Shown piece after piece: positions 44,907 through 54,242 of a stretch of DNA of 64,000 bases. Under the pieces are notes generated by a model. That model had not been told where the DNA came from, ran no database searches, and saw only the letters and a list, made by a program, of their open reading frames with translations. The DNA is taken from the NCBI GenBank assembly GCA_028282845.1, contig JANQGY010000003.1:1-64000 (forward strand), written 5' to 3'. Source of the stretch: a bacterium. GTDB taxonomy: Bacteria; Fidelibacterota; Marinisomatia; Marinisomatales; JAHJCW01. Within the stretch, counting starts at the first letter, position 1. Each line of letters begins with the position of its first letter. Made by a program: the position numbers and the translations under genes.

Positions 44907-46209
44907 TTTTAATCATTTTTACTGCAAACATTCCATCCATTTTATGGTCGTGCGGATAGATATTGAGAGCACCTTTTTCATCAGTATATTTTTCCGGTAG
45001 TTGATTACCGATAGAAACCACTTTGAAATCATTATGAAATTTAAGGAATGCATCCACCACTTCCCAATTTTCTTCATGCTCAATGGAACAGGTGGCATAC
45101 ACCAAAACGCCGCCCGGTTTTACAAATCTATGTACATTGTTCAAAATTGACTTCTGTAATTGCGTAATTTTTTTGAGATGCTCCGGTGTTCGGCGCCATT
45201 TAATATCGGGCCTCCGCCCGATGGTTCCAGTACCTGTGCATGGGGCATCAATCAATACTCTATCGGCAACGGGAAATTCACTTTTGGTAGCATCTTCTTG
45301 AGCAAAAATAATATTGCCATTTCCTAACCGTTTGGAATCATTTTTGGCCAATTCAATTCTGTCTTTAGCAACATCATACGCATAAATCGTACCTTTACCG
45401 CCCATTAATTCTGCTATGTAATTGGACTTTGTTCCGGGTGCAGCACAAACATCCAAAATAACCTCATTGGGTCGGGGATCCAAAACTTCAACAACCATTC
45501 CCGAAGCACGATCCTGAAAAGAGAATTCACCTCTTTTAAACGAATCATGTTTTTTTAATAACGAACCTCCTTTTTTTACAACGTAAAATTTATCAGAATT
45601 ATCCAACGATTCAATTTTAACATCATCGGGGATATTCTTCTCAAAATCATCACCGGATATTTTAATGTTATTTCTACGGATTATAAGCGGTTGCGGTGCG
45701 TTGAAATGATTAGCTAATTGAACGGTATTTTTAAAACCAAATTGTTGGTTCCATTTGTTAAACAGCCATCGCGGAAATGAATACCATTGATAATCTTCAA
45801 TTTCTTCCGGTTTATCCGTAAAATTATCAACGCTTATTTTCCTATGTATGGCATTGACCAAGCCGCTCGCTTTCTTATTAATTTGTTGTTTTGCTATTTC
45901 TACGGCACTATTAATTGAAGCATAATCAGGTACTTTTTCATCAAACATTAATTCATAAGTACCCATTTCCAAGATAGACAGCAACTGCGTTTGCAGTTTA
46001 TTAAAGGGAGTATTAAGATGTTTTTCAATATACCAATCTAACCGGCTCTTCCACCGTAATATTTCTCGCGTTAAAACAATTACACGGTTTCGATCATCTA
46101 ATTTTATATTATATTTTTTAAAATATTCATTTTGTAAGGTTTTGAGATTTAGCGAAGTATCATAAAACTGATTGATTATTGCGATGGTGTGCTGACGGTA
46201 AGAAGTCAT
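44899..46209 (-). CDS. rsmB: 16S rRNA m5C967 methyltransferase
   Basis: This 436-residue protein has an N-terminal NusB-like RNA-binding domain (about 1-140) and a SAM-dependent methyltransferase domain. The latter has ILDVCAAPGTKSNYIAELMG, DAPCTGTGTIGRRPDIKW and the catalytic YATCSIEHEENW. It methylates C967 of 16S rRNA. It abuts fmt by a one-base overlap, the usual fmt-rsmB arrangement. Confidence 0.94.
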   Translation of the reverse strand: MTSYRQHTIAIINQFYDTSLNLKTLQNEYFKKYNIKLDDRNRVIVLTREILRWKSRLDWYIEKHLNTPFNKLQTQLLSILEMGTYELMFDEKVPDYASINSAVEIAKQQINKKASGLVNAIHRKISVDNFTDKPEEIEDYQWYSFPRWLFNKWNQQFGFKNTVQLANHFNAPQPLIIRRNNIKISGDDFEKNIPDDVKIESLDNSDKFYVVKKGGSLLKKHDSFKRGEFSFQDRASGMVVEVLDPRPNEVILDVCAAPGTKSNYIAELMGGKGTIYAYDVAKDRIELAKNDSKRLGNGNIIFAQEDATKSEFPVADRVLIDAPCTGTGTIGRRPDIKWRRTPEHLKKITQLQKSILNNVHRFVKPGGVLVYATCSIEHEENWEVVDAFLKFHNDFKVVSIGNQLPEKYTDEKGALNIYPHDHKMDGMFAVKMIKNA

Positions 46210-47138
46210 TAATCACCAAGTGTAACATTGGAGATTTGTACTCCGCGTAAAAATGAAACTACATCCATCCGTTTTTTGCCTTCCAATTGTAATTGATTAA
46301 GGGCTAATTGCCCTGCTCCGGTTTGAACCGCAACGGCACTGTTATTGGTGATTGTGATTTTGCCAATATTATCATTATCAATTAGATTATTTATAATCGA
46401 TGCTGAGAATATTTTTAACCGCTTACCATTTAAAAAAGTAAATGCGCCCAGTGCGGGAGAAAATGCTCTGATCCGATTATTGATCTCAACAGCTGATTTG
46501 TTCCAATCAATTAATAAATCATCATTATTTATTTTCGGTGCAAGCGTTACTTTGGATTCATCTTGCTGCTCTCCATCAATTGAACCTTTTTCAATCCCAT
46601 TTAATGTTTTTACTACCAATTCTGCTCCCCTTTTGCTTAATCTTGCGGAAAGGGTCCCGTAGTCGTCGTCATCATTTATTTCCGTAATTTCCTGTAGCAA
46701 TATTGAACCTGAATCAACTGTTTTCGATAAGTTAATTGTTGTTACTGCCGTTTCTTTGTCACCATTAATAAGTGACCATTGAATTGGCGCTGCTCCACGA
46801 TATTGAGGAAGCTTGGAAGGATGTAGATTAATTGCACCGAATTTTGGAATTGACAGCAACCGCATCGGCAGTATTTTATATGCGACAACAACAAAAATAT
46901 CGGGCTGCATGGATGAGACATACCTTAAAAACTCGATTTCATTCAATTTGGCAGGCTGCAAAACCGGAAGACCCATCGCCTTGGCGTTGGCAGTCACGGC
47001 TGTTTCTTTCAGTTTATTACCACGTCCAAAACGTTTAGGAGGATTCGAAACTACATACAAGATTTTGTGTTTAGATCGTGATACCTTTTTTAGACTCGGA
47101 ACAGCAAATTCCGGATTTCCCATAAAAATAATGCGCAT
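46209..47138 (-). CDS. fmt: Methionyl-tRNA formyltransferase
   Basis: This 309-residue enzyme formylates initiator Met-tRNA using 10-formyl-THF. Visible features are the N-terminal RIIFMGNPEFAVPSLKKV, the active-site INLHPSKLPQYRGAAPIQWS and a C-terminal OB-like domain (RIRAFSPALGAFTFLNGKRL). It is encoded between def and rsmB, the standard order. Confidence 0.96.
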   Translation of the reverse strand: MRIIFMGNPEFAVPSLKKVSRSKHKILYVVSNPPKRFGRGNKLKETAVTANAKAMGLPVLQPAKLNEIEFLRYVSSMQPDIFVVVAYKILPMRLLSIPKFGAINLHPSKLPQYRGAAPIQWSLINGDKETAVTTINLSKTVDSGSILLQEITEINDDDDYGTLSARLSKRGAELVVKTLNGIEKGSIDGEQQDESKVTLAPKINNDDLLIDWNKSAVEINNRIRAFSPALGAFTFLNGKRLKIFSASIINNLIDNDNIGKITITNNSAVAVQTGAGQLALNQLQLEGKKRMDVVSFLRGVQISNVTLGD

Positions 47139-47165
47139 AGTTAAATGCTCTTTAAATAATATATA

Positions 47166-47717
47166 TTACAGAACTGCGGCTCCGGAAATATTTTTTATTT
47201 CAGAATAATTGATCTCTGCCCTTTCTTTAATATCCTTTAACTGCGTTTTATACGGTAACTTTGCAACTGAACTCACCCGGTCAATTATTAATATGCCATT
47301 TAGATGGTCCATCTCGTGCTGTATGGCACGGGCATAAAGTCCGCCAAATTCAGTTTTGTGCTTCGAACCATCCAATTTTTGATATTTCAAAGTAACAAAT
47401 TCCGGTCTTTTGATTTCAAATTCAACGCCGGGAACTGATAAACACCCTTCGCTGAATGCTGATTCTCCGCGCGAATCAACAATTTCTCCGTTAACGAATT
47501 CCGCCGGTTCGTCAGCTTCTTCGGTATGGGTTATGTCAATAATAAACAAATTGAGGTCATAGCCAATTTGGTTGGCTGCCAGACCGATGCCATCGGCTTC
47601 GTACATTGAATCGTACATTTCATTAACAATATCAGGAAGAATCTTGAAATCTTCCACAGTTGCGCATTTCTTCCTTAAGCGCGGATCTCCATATTTTACG
47701 ATTTCCTGTACAGACAT
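47166..47717 (-). CDS. def: Peptide deformylase
   Basis: This 183-residue metalloenzyme removes the N-formyl group from new proteins. All three family motifs are intact: GIGLAANQIG, EGCLSVPG (metal Cys) and QHEMDHLNG (two metal His and catalytic Glu). It lies 27 bp ahead of fmt and 3 bp after yajC. Confidence 0.97.
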   Translation of the reverse strand: MSVQEIVKYGDPRLRKKCATVEDFKILPDIVNEMYDSMYEADGIGLAANQIGYDLNLFIIDITHTEEADEPAEFVNGEIVDSRGESAFSEGCLSVPGVEFEIKRPEFVTLKYQKLDGSKHKTEFGGLYARAIQHEMDHLNGILIIDRVSSVAKLPYKTQLKDIKERAEINYSEIKNISGAAVL

Positions 47718-47720
47718 TTT

Positions 47721-48062
47721 TTAGGCTTCAATCCTTGTATCTTCTTCGGTAACTGAATCAGCCATTCCGGCAATCGCCGATTTGACGACTGTTAAATTTG
47801 TATTTTTATCAACTTTGATTATCACAATTTTACCTTGATTCTTTATTCCTACAACCGTTCCATGCACACCGCCGATTGTAACCACCCGATCACCTTTTTT
47901 CAAGGCTTCTAACATTACCCGCTTTTCTTTTTGACGCTTGGCTTGCGGACGAATCATTAAAAAATAAAGTATGAGCATTATCAACACAAACGGCAAAAGT
48001 GATAACATTCCGCCACTGCCACCGGTAGCGCCCGGTTGTGTTCCTGCGAATAAAATATCCAA
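47721..48062 (-). CDS. yajC: Preprotein translocase accessory subunit YajC
   Basis: This 113-residue protein has one membrane helix (SLLPFVLIMLILYFLMI) followed by RPQAKRQKEKRVMLEALKKG and GDRVVTIGGVHGTVVGI, the YajC signature. It works with SecDF. The start is TTG with AAGGAG upstream. The divergent glycosylase gene starts 55 bp away. Confidence 0.94.
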   Translation of the reverse strand: MDILFAGTQPGATGGSGGMLSLLPFVLIMLILYFLMIRPQAKRQKEKRVMLEALKKGDRVVTIGGVHGTVVGIKNQGKIVIIKVDKNTNLTVVKSAIAGMADSVTEEDTRIEA

Positions 48063-48117
48063 TTTATTTCTCCTTCTTATTAGGATTGAAAATTACCGTG
48101 AATTTAAGTTAATCTCA

Positions 48118-48840
48118 ATGGAATCATTATTAGATAAATATATGACTAAAAAGACACATAATATTCTTACAAATTCTTTCTTTGATAGGGACGCTTGCAC
48201 GGTAGCCCGGGGCTTGCTCGGTAAGGTAATTCATCATAAAAGCAATGATATTTGGTTATCGGCGCAGATCATCGAGACCGAAGCCTATTATAAAGTAGAA
48301 AAAGGTAGTCATGCTTCGCTTGGCTATAGTACATCGCGCAAAGCTTTGTTCATGCCGTCCGGAACAATTTATATGTATTATGCAAGAGGAGGAGATTCAC
48401 TGAATTTTAGTTGTAAAGGTGCGGGGAATGCAGTTCTCATCAAATCAGGGGTTCCATATCTCGGTGACCAAATCAATCAACAGATGATAGAGGAAATGCA
48501 AAAAAATAATCCTGTAAAAAATAGTGGAAGAATCAGAGGACCAAAACGCTTGTGTTCAGGGCAAACCTTATTATGCAAATCATTGAACTTGAAAGTCCCC
48601 GATTGGAACCAAAAAACATTACAAAAAGATAAACTTTTTATTGAAAATGTTGGACAAACTCCTTCTAAAATAGTCATTTCCAAAAGATTGGGAATACCTC
48701 CGGGACGCGATGACAACCTACTCTACAGATTTATTGACTTTGATAACATCAGGTATTGTACCAAAAATCCCCTGACTGAAAGAAAGAATAAAGAGGGAAA
48801 GGATTATATGATAATTAGATACCCGCTTTCGCGGGTATGA
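48118..48840 (+). CDS. Alkyladenine (3-methyladenine) DNA glycosylase, AAG/MPG family
   Basis: This 240-residue glycosylase has ARGLLGKVIHH, IIETEAYY (catalytic Glu), RKALFMPSGTIYMYYARGG and a late KRLGIPPGRDDNLLYR block. The ATG at 48118 was chosen because longer in-frame extensions run into yajC. The last codons (RYPLSRV, stop) lie inside a palindromic repeat whose TGA ends the gene, so the original C-terminus may have been altered. It excises alkylated purines from DNA. Confidence 0.9.
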   Translation: MESLLDKYMTKKTHNILTNSFFDRDACTVARGLLGKVIHHKSNDIWLSAQIIETEAYYKVEKGSHASLGYSTSRKALFMPSGTIYMYYARGGDSLNFSCKGAGNAVLIKSGVPYLGDQINQQMIEEMQKNNPVKNSGRIRGPKRLCSGQTLLCKSLNLKVPDWNQKTLQKDKLFIENVGQTPSKIVISKRLGIPPGRDDNLLYRFIDFDNIRYCTKNPLTERKNKEGKDYMIIRYPLSRV

Positions 48841-48842
48841 CA
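48819..48842. repeat. Short palindromic repeat R6 overlapping the glycosylase stop
   Basis: ATACCCGC-TTTC-GCGGGTAT followed by GACA is the end unit of the TGTCAT-type repeats R1-R5. It covers the last six codons and the stop of the glycosylase gene. Confidence 0.75.
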
Positions 48843-48887
48843 TCTGTATTTTGGTCATTCCTGATTTGGTCAACAATCTAAATATAA

Positions 48888-48928
48888 ATAGAAACCCTCA
48901 AGGTTTCCAAAACCTTGAGGGTTTCTAT
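48888..48928. terminator. Bidirectional terminator between the glycosylase and sat
   Basis: A perfect 19-bp stem (ATAGAAACCCTCAAGGTTT / its complement) with a 3-nt CCA loop between the convergent genes. Such length allows strong termination for both strands. Confidence 0.85.
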
Positions 48929-48951
48929 ATTACTCTTACTAAATACCACCT

Positions 48952-50664
48952 TTATATATAGCCGTACTGCTCAATCTTCAATAAAATATCCTGTACCAAG
49001 ATTTCCGGATCGGTATCTTCGGAATTGATCACGATCTCAGCATTTTGCGGATCTTCGTACGGATCACTGATACCGGTAAATTCTTTAATGATACCTTGAC
49101 GGGCTTTGGCATACAAGCCTTTCACATCACGTTTTTCACAGACTTCTAAAGATGTACTGACATGTACTTCTATAAATCCGCCATAACGCGCTATCATCTC
49201 ACGAACAGCTTGACGATCAGCTCTGTAGGGAGCAATCGGTGCGCAAATTGCGATGCCAAAATTTTTAGTTATTTCACTGGCAACATAACCAATTCTTTGG
49301 ATATTCAAAGACCGATGTTCCTTGGAAAATCCAAGCTCACTCGATAAATGCGTACGTACCACATCTCCATCAAGTAAAGTAACCGGCCTCCGACCGTCTT
49401 CTAATAATTTTACCATTAAACCATTAGCAAGCGTTGATTTACCGGAACCGGATAATCCGGTAAAGAATACGGCAAAACCGCGTTTATTCAGCGGTGGACG
49501 GGTTGTGCGCAATTCTTCAACAACTTCGGAGTAAGAGAACCAGTTTGGAATTTCCAATCCTTTATCCAAGCGACGGCGTAATTCGGTTCCCGAAATACTT
49601 AAAATTTTAGTATCATCCGTTAACTCATCCTGTGGACAGTATTCAGCTTTATCTTCCACGTAAACCATCAATTTAAACGGAACCATTTTAATGCCGAGTT
49701 CTACCTCGTGCTTTTGCAACAATTCCTGTGCGTCGTAAGGACCATAAAATGGTTTGCCGTCCTTATCATTTCCGGGACCGGCATGATCGCGCCCGACAAT
49801 CAGATAATTACAGCCGTAATTCTTGCGAATAATTGCATGCCACAAAGCCTCTCTTGGTCCGCCCATGCGCATTGCAAGGGGCAATAAACTCAATAGAACT
49901 GTGCCATGAGGATATTTCGGCAATACTTTTTCATAACATCTTACACGTGTATAATGATCAACATCGCCCGGCTTTGTTAAACCAACAACCGGATGGATCA
50001 ATACATTGGCACCAATTTCATTCGCGGCTCGCATAGTCAACTCCACATGGGCGCGATGCATTGGATTCCTCGTTTGAAAAGCAACGATATTTTCCCAGCC
50101 GCGTTTTATAAATTGCTCGCGTAATTCACGAGGGGTATCCCGAATGCCTTGATAATCATAATGCTTCGGCGGTGTCATACCTTCCAAGATTCCACCGACA
50201 TATACCGGATTGGTGAAATTATACAAATAACTAACCGCCGGATGAGTGACATCGGTTGTACCGAAAACAAACTTGGCTTCTTCTTTTAAATCAGGCTTCC
50301 AAATATCATCAATATGCAGTACTGCTAAGGGGAAGCCCTCTTTGTCCCGCAAAACAAGTTTGTCATTAACGGAAAGTTTTTCGGCTAACTCCTCGGTTAT
50401 ATCAAGATTAATTGGGATTGGCCACAAGGTTCCATCGCTTAAGCGCGTATCCTTTAATACTGATTCGTAATCTTTTTTATTCAAAAAACCTTTGAGCGGT
50501 GAAAATCCACCGTTGAGGATCAACTCCAAATCACATATTTGACGATCGCTTAACGTCCATGATTCAAATTTGATCAGTTGGTCTCTTAATTCCTGCTTTC
50601 TCTCATCAGGCACATATAGATCACATAATTTCCCACCATGAGGTTCAATTAATTTTGCTTTCAT
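48952..50664 (-). CDS. Bifunctional sulfate adenylyltransferase / APS kinase
   Basis: This is a 570-residue fusion. The N-terminal ATP sulfurylase (about 1-385) has the QTRNPMHRAHVELT motif and IVGRDHAGPG. The C-terminal APS kinase (about 390-570) has the P-loop GLSGSGKSTLANGL and DGDVVRTHLS. It converts sulfate to APS and then PAPS. PAPS is the donor for sulfotransferases, one of which lies 5 kb away. No PAPS reductase is seen here, so the product may serve sulfation rather than cysteine synthesis. Confidence 0.93.
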   Translation of the reverse strand: MKAKLIEPHGGKLCDLYVPDERKQELRDQLIKFESWTLSDRQICDLELILNGGFSPLKGFLNKKDYESVLKDTRLSDGTLWPIPINLDITEELAEKLSVNDKLVLRDKEGFPLAVLHIDDIWKPDLKEEAKFVFGTTDVTHPAVSYLYNFTNPVYVGGILEGMTPPKHYDYQGIRDTPRELREQFIKRGWENIVAFQTRNPMHRAHVELTMRAANEIGANVLIHPVVGLTKPGDVDHYTRVRCYEKVLPKYPHGTVLLSLLPLAMRMGGPREALWHAIIRKNYGCNYLIVGRDHAGPGNDKDGKPFYGPYDAQELLQKHEVELGIKMVPFKLMVYVEDKAEYCPQDELTDDTKILSISGTELRRRLDKGLEIPNWFSYSEVVEELRTTRPPLNKRGFAVFFTGLSGSGKSTLANGLMVKLLEDGRRPVTLLDGDVVRTHLSSELGFSKEHRSLNIQRIGYVASEITKNFGIAICAPIAPYRADRQAVREMIARYGGFIEVHVSTSLEVCEKRDVKGLYAKARQGIIKEFTGISDPYEDPQNAEIVINSEDTDPEILVQDILLKIEQYGYI

Positions 50665-50741
50665 AAATAATTCCTATAATCAATAAAATGCTTCAAAATT
50701 GGCGTCAAATTTACATCTTGTATAATAGTAATACTACCAAC

Positions 50742-51905
50742 TTATCGAAGAACAATACTAATAGTTGTGCCTTTACCGAGCACTGATTCTTTTACAAATA
50801 TTTTTCCATTATGGAAATCGCTTATAATTCGTCGGGTGAGTGATAATCCCAATCCCCAACCATATTTTTTGGTACTAAATCCCGGACGGAAAATGTTCTT
50901 CCAATCCCTGCGCGGTATCCCCGAACCGTTGTCGGATATATCAATTATAAACGTATTATTCTTTTCAAGAAGATCAATATCAGTGTTACTTATTTTCGTT
51001 TTGGCAGCGTCTATTCCATTCTTGATGATATTTTCAATTGCCCAACTCAGCAATTTGCTGTTACCGTTATAATGATATTTTATTGATTCATTATAATTAA
51101 AATTTATTTCAGAATCCGGCACGCGACGCTGCAGATAATCTACAGTTGATGTAATCAGTCCAACTAAATCTATTTCTTCAAATTTCGTTTTAGATCCCAT
51201 ATCGCCAAAGCGATCACTAATCTCCTGCAAACGTATTAAGTCGGTATCAATGTCTCGCAGGATTGATTCTGCATTGCTCGGTTTGGTCTTAAGCAAATCA
51301 ATCCATCCCATAAGTGCCGAAACAGGCGTGCCAAGCTGATGAGCGGTTTCGCGCGCCATGCCGGCCCAAATATGTTTTTTTTCACTATTTCTGATTATAC
51401 TAAAACCGATAAATCCCAACAAAATAAATAATCCCACGGCGCCGATCTGAATATACGGCAGCCAAATCAGACGATTTATTAATATTGAGTCGCCGAAATG
51501 TAGATAACCGAAAATAAGCACTTCATTTGTATTAGGATTAACATATTCCAAAGGAATAGGCGGATTCTGCTTGTCCATCGTCCTCTGCATATTTATTAAT
51601 TGATCGGTAGCCACAATTTTAGGTGGTAGATTTTTCCAAGAGATTGGCAGTTTTTCAACATCAGATTGAATGATAGGAAAGCGAACTTTTTGAATAATAT
51701 TTTCAAAAATAAAATTTAGACTTTCGTCCGTTTCATCAGCCGCCACGCCTGCTATTATTTCAGCATATAATTGTACGATTTCCCGATTATCTTCCCGCAG
51801 ATCATTTACAATTCTTTGGGTGAAGAGAACAAAAAATAATGCCAATACTATTCCAATTATGAATAGACCGGCTTTAATATTTACCGAATATCTATACCAA
51901 TTCAT
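50742..51905 (-). CDS. Membrane sensor histidine kinase
   Basis: This 387-residue protein has two membrane helices (about 10-30 and 145-165) that bracket a periplasmic sensor. The H-box is ARETAHQLGTPVSALMGW (His phosphoacceptor near residue 187), followed by the ATPase domain with N-box WAIENIIKNGIDA, DNGSGIP and GWGLGLSLTRRI. No response regulator is adjacent, so it is an orphan kinase. It overlaps the YfhO gene by 4 bp (ATGA). Confidence 0.9.
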   Translation of the reverse strand: MNWYRYSVNIKAGLFIIGIVLALFFVLFTQRIVNDLREDNREIVQLYAEIIAGVAADETDESLNFIFENIIQKVRFPIIQSDVEKLPISWKNLPPKIVATDQLINMQRTMDKQNPPIPLEYVNPNTNEVLIFGYLHFGDSILINRLIWLPYIQIGAVGLFILLGFIGFSIIRNSEKKHIWAGMARETAHQLGTPVSALMGWIDLLKTKPSNAESILRDIDTDLIRLQEISDRFGDMGSKTKFEEIDLVGLITSTVDYLQRRVPDSEINFNYNESIKYHYNGNSKLLSWAIENIIKNGIDAAKTKISNTDIDLLEKNNTFIIDISDNGSGIPRRDWKNIFRPGFSTKKYGWGLGLSLTRRIISDFHNGKIFVKESVLGKGTTISIVLR

Positions 51906-54241
51906 TCTCTTATTCTTAGCAAACCAACTACTATTAAAGTTAGGGAGAATAATGCGGCTGCTACTGATATTTTCAAGCCGTTTCTGAAAACCGATTTATC
52001 ATACTTGAATTCTATAAGATGTTCGCCTTCAGGAACAATGATACCCCTTAGTATTCCATTGGTTTCGTAAGTATTTACTTTTTCACCGTCTATGTATGCC
52101 TGCCATCTTAAAGGATAGTGAACTTCGCTGACCACCAAAAAGCCTTCGCCTTCCGAATTGACATTGAGTTTAATCTGATTGGGATTGTAGTCAGTCGATA
52201 TAACCTTGCCAAGCGCAAAGGATTGATTGTCAAATTCCGAATCTGTATAGGCAATCATTTTGGGATCAAACGAATCATTCATTATTTTTGACCATATTTC
52301 ATCGTTATTGGCAGATTCTACTTTTTCAACAATCCATGCTCTTTCAAAATGAGCATTCAATTCATAGACCCAAATGGGGATCCGACCAACTCCGGTTTGC
52401 ATATTTTCCGTAAATACTAATTTCAGCTCAGGATGATTGATCGCCTGCGGGCTTAGAATATAGCGGATGTTCATCATGCGCATAATTGGCAGGGTACTGA
52501 TGTTATTCGTATTTTGCAAAAATCTATTATAAATGGCAAGTTTTGCCGGATGGTAACCCCCGACCGATTCTATTCCGAACGCTTGCAGTCTTGATTCGCC
52601 AAATAGTCTGCCAATCGGGTAAATTCTGAAATTATCATCATTATTTGTTAAAAAAGACGTTACTTCATCATGGGCAAAATACCTGTCAATCGCATTTTTA
52701 CTGACTAATTGTGAAGCGCGACCGGAATTATCTTCAGGATGTACAATTTTGTTATCAACAATAATCAGATCGGTTACTGCGAGTACTCCGATGATAATTG
52801 TAAAAATCAGTTTAGTAATTTTGCTTTTGGCTAATAAATATACGCCGCTCAAGAATCCGGCGATTAATACGATGAGCATCCATGCATCTTTATACCACAT
52901 AGTCCACCTTAAATTATTGATGAAGCTTACAACACGCGGATCCTGAGTCATTGGCTGTGTGAATCCTTGCGAAACGGCATTTTTTAACGCCCCACTACCA
53001 AATAATAAAATAAATGCCAATACGCCCAATAGCCCAACTAACCACCAAAACCATTTTGAAATTTTAATAGATTCGATATTCAATATTTCTTCCAAACCAA
53101 GACTGGCAAGAATTATAACATTGAATTGAACAATGATTAAAATCATGCTTGGGATACGGAATTTGTTGAAATAGGGGATAAAATTATAAAAAAGATTATA
53201 AACCGGATTAAAGTGACTTCCGAATGAAATTAGTAAAGCTAAAATTGTGGTAACACCTAAAAACCATACTAATGTATCCCGTGATTTTATAACAGCGATG
53301 ATTGCCATAGCTAAGAATAAAATTCCCATATAATTGGGATAATCGGTAAACGGCATAGCTCCCCAATAGGTTTGACCTCCAAAACCAAAGGCAGACGGTA
53401 TTAAGAATGTTAACATCTCATTGGGATGTAATGACCAACTGGTGGCATATTCATAACCGGCTGAACCGGATTGCCCAACGGACCTGATTGATTCGGCAGA
53501 ATATTGCAAACTCGGCAGATAAACCAATGCCGATATTCCTAATCCTATCAGTAATGCTGCAATAAACAACCCACTGATCTTGGCAGCATCAATCCGCTTA
53601 TTCTTATCAATCAATAACAGGATGACTTTGTAAACAAATAAGGCGCCTAACAACATCCATGTATAATAAGCGATTTGAACGTGGGCACGTTGCAATTGAA
53701 ACCCAAGGATGAGAGCAAAAATACCGGTATCGAGCAATCTTTTTTTATCAAATAATCTTAATGCCGCCCAAAACGCCCAAGGGATATATGCTGACGTCAT
53801 TGCCTGACTGCCATGCCCGAAAACTTCCATTGTTACAAGATAGGGCATTAACATAAATCCTGCTGCTCCAATAATTGCAACATATTGCGATATTTTTAAA
53901 TATCTGAGCAATACATAAACACCTAATCCCGCAAATAGAAAATGTAAAATATGCACAATACTTGCCGGGATTTTAAGCATTTTAAAGAGGTAATCAGGGA
54001 AGTATAAATTGCTTGTATTGGTGAACGATTCTGCAGTCGGCATGCCGCTAAATATCCACGGCTGCCACATCGGGTATTCACCGGTTTCAGCATGCGATTT
54101 ATCCAAAATGATTGCAGCCGCCTTTGGATTAAGCGAGTCCGGTGTACTAAAAATCTTTCCTTGAAAAAGTACCGGATAAAAAATCATGCAAATTAGAATA
54201 ATTAAAATTGGTAATACTAATAACTGCTTCTTATTCAACAT
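51902..54241 (-). CDS. YfhO-family multi-pass membrane protein
   Basis: This 779-residue protein has about 12 membrane segments and a large extracytoplasmic C-terminal part. Early motifs FSTPDSLNPKAAAIILD and YPMWQPWIFSGMPTAESFTN are typical of the YfhO (GT-C-like) family. The late domain (HYPLRWQAYIDGEKV) is beta-rich and is followed by a final helix. YfhO proteins help glycosylate lipoteichoic acid or surface polymers; here it probably transfers a sugar to an envelope glycan made by the adjacent cluster. Confidence 0.85.
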   Translation of the reverse strand: MLNKKQLLVLPILIILICMIFYPVLFQGKIFSTPDSLNPKAAAIILDKSHAETGEYPMWQPWIFSGMPTAESFTNTSNLYFPDYLFKMLKIPASIVHILHFLFAGLGVYVLLRYLKISQYVAIIGAAGFMLMPYLVTMEVFGHGSQAMTSAYIPWAFWAALRLFDKKRLLDTGIFALILGFQLQRAHVQIAYYTWMLLGALFVYKVILLLIDKNKRIDAAKISGLFIAALLIGLGISALVYLPSLQYSAESIRSVGQSGSAGYEYATSWSLHPNEMLTFLIPSAFGFGGQTYWGAMPFTDYPNYMGILFLAMAIIAVIKSRDTLVWFLGVTTILALLISFGSHFNPVYNLFYNFIPYFNKFRIPSMILIIVQFNVIILASLGLEEILNIESIKISKWFWWLVGLLGVLAFILLFGSGALKNAVSQGFTQPMTQDPRVVSFINNLRWTMWYKDAWMLIVLIAGFLSGVYLLAKSKITKLIFTIIIGVLAVTDLIIVDNKIVHPEDNSGRASQLVSKNAIDRYFAHDEVTSFLTNNDDNFRIYPIGRLFGESRLQAFGIESVGGYHPAKLAIYNRFLQNTNNISTLPIMRMMNIRYILSPQAINHPELKLVFTENMQTGVGRIPIWVYELNAHFERAWIVEKVESANNDEIWSKIMNDSFDPKMIAYTDSEFDNQSFALGKVISTDYNPNQIKLNVNSEGEGFLVVSEVHYPLRWQAYIDGEKVNTYETNGILRGIIVPEGEHLIEFKYDKSVFRNGLKISVAAALFSLTLIVVGLLRIRE

Positions 54242-54242
54242 C

